Shown here one piece after another: positions 6,551 through 8,168 of a DNA stretch of 8,168 bases. The DNA comes from Paenibacillus sp. GTDB lineage: Bacteria; Bacillota; Bacilli; Paenibacillales; Paenibacillaceae. Positions within the stretch are counted from its first letter, which is position 1. Each line of letters opens with the position of its first letter. The position numbers and the translations under genes were made by a program. Below the pieces are notes generated by a model. The model saw only the letters and a list, made by a program, of their open reading frames with translations, was not told the DNA's origin and searched no databases. The stretch is from the NCBI GenBank assembly GCA_029256665.1, contig JAQSXN010000146.1:1-8168 (forward strand). Direction: 5' to 3'.

Positions 6551-7467
6551 AAGCTTCCGTCCTCCCCGACGATCTCGAGGAACAGCTTCTCAAGCGTCTT
6601 GCGCTCCTCCTCGACCCGGTAGACGGCATGCCCCTGCGATACGAGCTCTCTTACGGCGCCTGCGACGACCGCGTCCCCCGCGTATCCGAGGGACAACGTC
6701 GAAGATTGTAAACCCGTCTCCGCCGCTATCCCGCGGCCGGCGAGAACTTGCAAGGCATCCTCCGGCTCCGAAACGCGGAGCGTGACGGAACTCTGCGATT
6801 GTTTGCGCAGGCTTTCGATCGTATCCTGGAACACCAGCTCCCCGCGCCGGATAATGCCGACTACGCTGGCCATTTGCTCCACCTCGCTAAGCAAGTGGCT
6901 GGAGATGAGCACGCTGATGCCGAATTGTCGCGGCATTTCTTTGATGAGCTCGCGAATTTCAAGGATGCCGGAAGGGTCTAGCCCGTTCGTCGGCTCATCC
7001 AGAATAAGCAGCTCCGGATTGCCGAGCAGCGCGCTCGCGATGCCCAGCCGCTGCTTCATGCCGAGCGAATACCCTTTGACGGGGCGTTTCGCTTCCTTCG
7101 ACAGTCCCACGATGGCCAGCACCTCGTCGATGCGTCCCGCCGGCGCGCCGATAATGCGGCGGATCGCCTCCAAATTCTGAATCGCGGTCAAGTGGCCGTA
7201 GTTGGAAGGGTATTCGACGAGCGAGCCGACCTTCCTCAGGATGGCGAGCTTCTCCTTCTCGAGCGGCTGTCCGAAAATCCGGATGCTGCCGTTCGACGGC
7301 TTGATCAGACCGAGCAGCATGCGGATCGTCGTTGTTTTGCCCGCGCCGTTAGGTCCGAGAAAGCCGTATATGTCGCCTTTCGCGATTTGCAAATTCAGAT
7401 TGGACACCGCGTAACGTCCCTTGTACCGCTTGCCGAGACCTCTTGTCTCGATTATCCATTCCTTCAC
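6547..7467 (-). CDS. ABC transporter ATPase, LanF/BcrA type with E-loop
   Basis: ATP-hydrolysing subunit of the transporter encoded with the two permeases downstream. Motifs in the 306-residue product are Walker A GPNGAGKT (38-45), ABC signature YSLGMKQRLGIA (133-144), Walker B LLILDEP with D157/E158, D-loop GLDP (162-165) and H-loop H191. Where most ABC ATPases have the Q-loop glutamine, this one reads GSLVEYPSNYGHLTA (81-95) with E85. A glutamate there (E-loop) plus the P-S-x-Y-x-H-L-T context is the LanF hallmark. The C-terminal 90 residues form the usual accessory domain. The GTG start at 7467 is preferred because GAGGTGATT (7471-7479), a strong Shine-Dalgarno sequence, sits directly before it; ATG 7491 has no good RBS and would add eight residues. 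It likely protects the cell against lantibiotic-like or bacitracin-like peptides. Confidence 0.9.
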   Translation of the reverse strand: MKEWIIETRGLGKRYKGRYAVSNLNLQIAKGDIYGFLGPNGAGKTTTIRMLLGLIKPSNGSIRIFGQPLEKEKLAILRKVGSLVEYPSNYGHLTAIQNLEAIRRIIGAPAGRIDEVLAIVGLSKEAKRPVKGYSLGMKQRLGIASALLGNPELLILDEPTNGLDPSGILEIRELIKEMPRQFGISVLISSHLLSEVEQMASVVGIIRRGELVFQDTIESLRKQSQSSVTLRVSEPEDALQVLAGRGIAAETGLQSSTLSLGYAGDAVVAGAVRELVSQGHAVYRVEEERKTLEKLFLEIVGEDGSL

Positions 7468-7470
7468 GGA

Positions 7471-7479
7471 AATCACCTC
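7471..7479 (-). promoter_or_regulatory. RBS selecting the GTG start of the LanF-like ATPase
   Basis: GAGGTGATT on the - strand is complementary to the 16S rRNA tail, with its GAGG core 8 nt before GTG 7467. It lies downstream of the in-frame ATG 7491, so it argues for the shorter protein. Confidence 0.75.
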
Positions 7480-7524
7480 GAGAACAAGCATATCGTTCCA
7501 AGGTTAAGCTCGGGCCTATGCGAA

Positions 7525-7542
7525 GTTTAAATTTGGTTTAAA
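7525..7542 (-). promoter_or_regulatory. 7-4-7 direct repeat upstream of the ABC operon (candidate response-regulator box)
   Basis: On the - strand TTTAAAC-CAAA-TTTAAAC is a perfect 7-bp direct repeat at an 11-bp period, ending 57 bp before the lanF-like start codon. OmpR/PhoB-family regulators, including the SpaR/LanR type that control lantibiotic immunity genes, bind direct repeats at about one helical turn. The downstream sequence has no convincing -10 hexamer (best CATAGG), so the promoter itself is not located. Confidence 0.35.
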
Positions 7543-7543
7543 A

Positions 7544-7558
7544 ATCCGAATAACGGAT
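7544..7558 (-). other. Small hairpin with T tract (weak terminator-like)
   Basis: ATCCG (7544-7548) and CGGAT (7554-7558) form a 5-bp stem. Read on the - strand it is followed by TTTTT. The stem is too short for a confident terminator; it could insulate the ABC operon from transcription entering from the repeat region, or be part of the control region. Confidence 0.3.
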
Positions 7559-7666
7559 GCCGCAGGGGCTATTTGCTTCAAAAGGAGGTGTCTCAAGCGC
7601 GCTAACGGTTGCCGAGAAGCAGGTTAAAGAGCGAAATAAGCTCAACGGCGAGACCGTCGATTCATT

Positions 7667-7728
7667 GTGGACGGCGCGCCAATGCCTTCGATTCTTCGTA
7701 GACGGCACGCCAACGCCTTCGTTTCAAT
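7667..7728. repeat. Degenerate 31-bp tandem repeat, two copies plus an upstream remnant
   Basis: Copies at 7667-7697 and 7698-7728 agree at 24 of 31 positions (shared core: GACGGC, CGCCAA, GCCTTCG). A partial third copy is visible upstream (from about 7652; CCGTCGATTC... matches CCTTCGATTC... at the same 31-bp offset). The period is not a multiple of three, which argues against a coding repeat. Confidence 0.6.
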
Positions 7729-7777
7729 GTCGGTCGTAACGGTCTCCACAGTCGATATTTCGCATATAAGGGGCCGG

Positions 7778-7866
7778 TGCAATAGGTAACGGACTGTAAA
7801 GTACTATTGAGGAGAAAAGCGCGTGGAATCAACGTAAATAAGACGTATTGCAGCAATCAGTCCGTT
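7778..7866. other. Interleaved inverted repeats (possible pseudoknot or switch RNA)
   Basis: AACGGACTG (7788-7796) is the exact reverse complement of CAGTCCGTT (7858-7866). TGCAATA (7778-7784) pairs with TATTGCA (7846-7852), and the overlapping CAATAG (7780-7785) pairs with CTATTG (7804-7809). The order A-B-A'-B' is that of an H-type pseudoknot, and the two pairings of the CAATA segment exclude each other. No promoter or known RNA family is recognised, and transcription is not shown. Confidence 0.3.
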
Positions 7867-7911
7867 GGAATCATAGAAGCGTGAATAAGCCGTTTATAGA
7901 CGCTCTGCGGT

Positions 7912-8168
7912 CAGTTTATTTGTGGCAAGTTTGCCGGCGGGACCGATATACTGCCTCACAAACACGCCGATTTGGGCAGGTTTGTCGGCGGGACCGACAA
8001 ACTCCCCGGTAAACACACTATTTGTGGCAGGTTTGTCGGCGGGACCGACAAACTGCCTCACAAACGCGCCGATTTGGGCAAGTTTGTCGGCGTGACCGAC
8101 AAACCGCCTCACAAACGCGCCGATTTGGTCAAGTTTGTCGGCGTGACCGACAAACCGCCTCACAAACG
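7912..8168. repeat. 51-bp tandem repeat array with a 9-5-9 palindrome in each unit (continues past window)
   Basis: Units begin at 7929, 7980, 8031, 8082 and 8133, exactly 51 bp apart, with a partial unit tail from about 7912. The fifth unit is cut by the window end. Each unit starts with the dyad GTTTGTCGG-N5-CCGACAAAC (centre CGGGA in units 1-3, CGTGA in 4-5), followed by a 28-bp linker (consensus TGCCTCACAAAC, GCGCCGATTTGGGCAA). Units 4 and 5 are identical over the 36 bp visible; unit 4 differs from unit 3 by three substitutions. Unit 1 has a decayed right palindrome arm (CCGATATAC). Because 51 is a multiple of three, one frame on each strand stays open. The - strand frame (8163 down to 7894) would give a 17-residue repeat, but no RBS or start context is visible and the sequence is more easily read as a non-coding palindromic repeat. 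Function unknown. Confidence 0.9.

Larger units (their letters stand above)
7492..7911. other. Non-coding stretch between the ABC operon and the 51-bp repeat array
   Basis: About 420 bp without a convincing gene. Short open frames on both strands lack a start codon joined to an RBS and resemble no family I recognise. A perfect SD-like sequence, AAAGGAGGTG (7581-7590), has no ATG, GTG or TTG at a usable distance. The stretch contains the candidate control elements of the ABC operon (7525-7558), a degenerate 31-bp repeat (7667-7728) and interleaved inverted repeats (7778-7866). It also has a loose duplication around TGGAATCA...AATAAG...CGT (7824-7846 and 7866-7893) and an 11-bp dyad, ATTGCAGCAAT (7847-7857). 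Confidence 0.6.

Noticed and set aside
7576..7598. AAAGGAGGTGTCTCAAG as a ribosome binding site or an insertion-sequence end
   Set aside because: No start codon lies at a usable distance (nearest TTG is 20 nt away). The GGTGTCTCAA part resembles some IS termini, but no partner inverted repeat, target duplication or transposase remnant is visible.
7557..7739. 60-codon + strand frame in the spacer
   Set aside because: Its start has no RBS, it includes the 31-bp degenerate repeat, and it resembles no protein family I recognise.
7662..7856. 64-codon - strand frame in the spacer
   Set aside because: No RBS is visible before the start and it spans the degenerate repeats and interleaved inverted repeats. 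Probably accidental.
7894..8163. Minus-strand gene encoding an 89-residue protein with 17-residue repeats
   Set aside because: It is wholly made of the 51-bp repeat. The frame exists because 51 is a multiple of three, the + strand is equally open, and no RBS or start can be judged at the window edge.
7929..8168. CRISPR array with 23-bp palindromic repeats (starting GTTTG, ending CAAAC) and 28-bp spacers
   Set aside because: The 28-bp 'spacers' are copies of one another rather than unique, the period is a plain 51-bp tandem repeat, and no cas genes are present. An automated CRISPR finder might call it falsely.

Overview
The window looks like chromosomal DNA of a GC-rich, spore-forming Firmicute, most likely Paenibacillus, Cohnella or a close relative. 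The basis is strong AGGAGG-type ribosome binding sites, a SpoVB-type sporulation flippase, a GH113 glycosidase behind a sugar ABC permease, and a CcpA-type cre-like site. This assignment is inference from gene content; no rRNA or other marker gene is present.

Left part (1-2071, + strand): the end of a sugar-uptake operon. It holds a MalG-type ABC permease, cut or starting exactly at the window edge, and a glycoside hydrolase family 113 (beta-mannanase-like) enzyme with no signal peptide. A strong intrinsic terminator closes the unit. The likely logic is import of oligosaccharides followed by cytoplasmic hydrolysis. Next (2166-3716, + strand) comes a monocistronic spoVB-like polysaccharide/lipid-II-type flippase gene, with a perfect 6-6-6 inverted repeat just upstream of its RBS. 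It converges on dgoD across a bidirectional terminator at 3733-3758.

Middle (3824-5075, - strand): dgoD, D-galactonate dehydratase. It has the same length (382 aa) and catalytic residue positions as I recall for the E. coli enzyme. It sits behind a possible promoter with a cre-like site at about +6 to +19, suggesting carbon catabolite repression.

Right part (5089-7467, - strand): a tight three-gene ABC operon (ATPase, permease, permease; junctions of a 4-bp overlap and a 1-bp gap). It resembles LanFEG/BcrAB-type peptide-antibiotic self-protection transporters. The ATPase has a glutamate where most ABC ATPases have the Q-loop glutamine, which is the LanF 'E-loop' hallmark. No lantibiotic precursor, modification gene or two-component system lies in the window, so it looks like an orphan resistance module. 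A 7-4-7 direct repeat (TTTAAAC-N4-TTTAAAC) upstream has the geometry of an OmpR-family response-regulator box.

Far right (7492-8168): about 680 bp with no convincing gene but much structure: a degenerate 31-bp tandem repeat, interleaved inverted repeats that could form a pseudoknot or switch, and an array of exactly 51-bp tandem repeats, each carrying a 9-5-9 palindrome, that runs off the window end. This array is the least explained feature and the best candidate for something undescribed.
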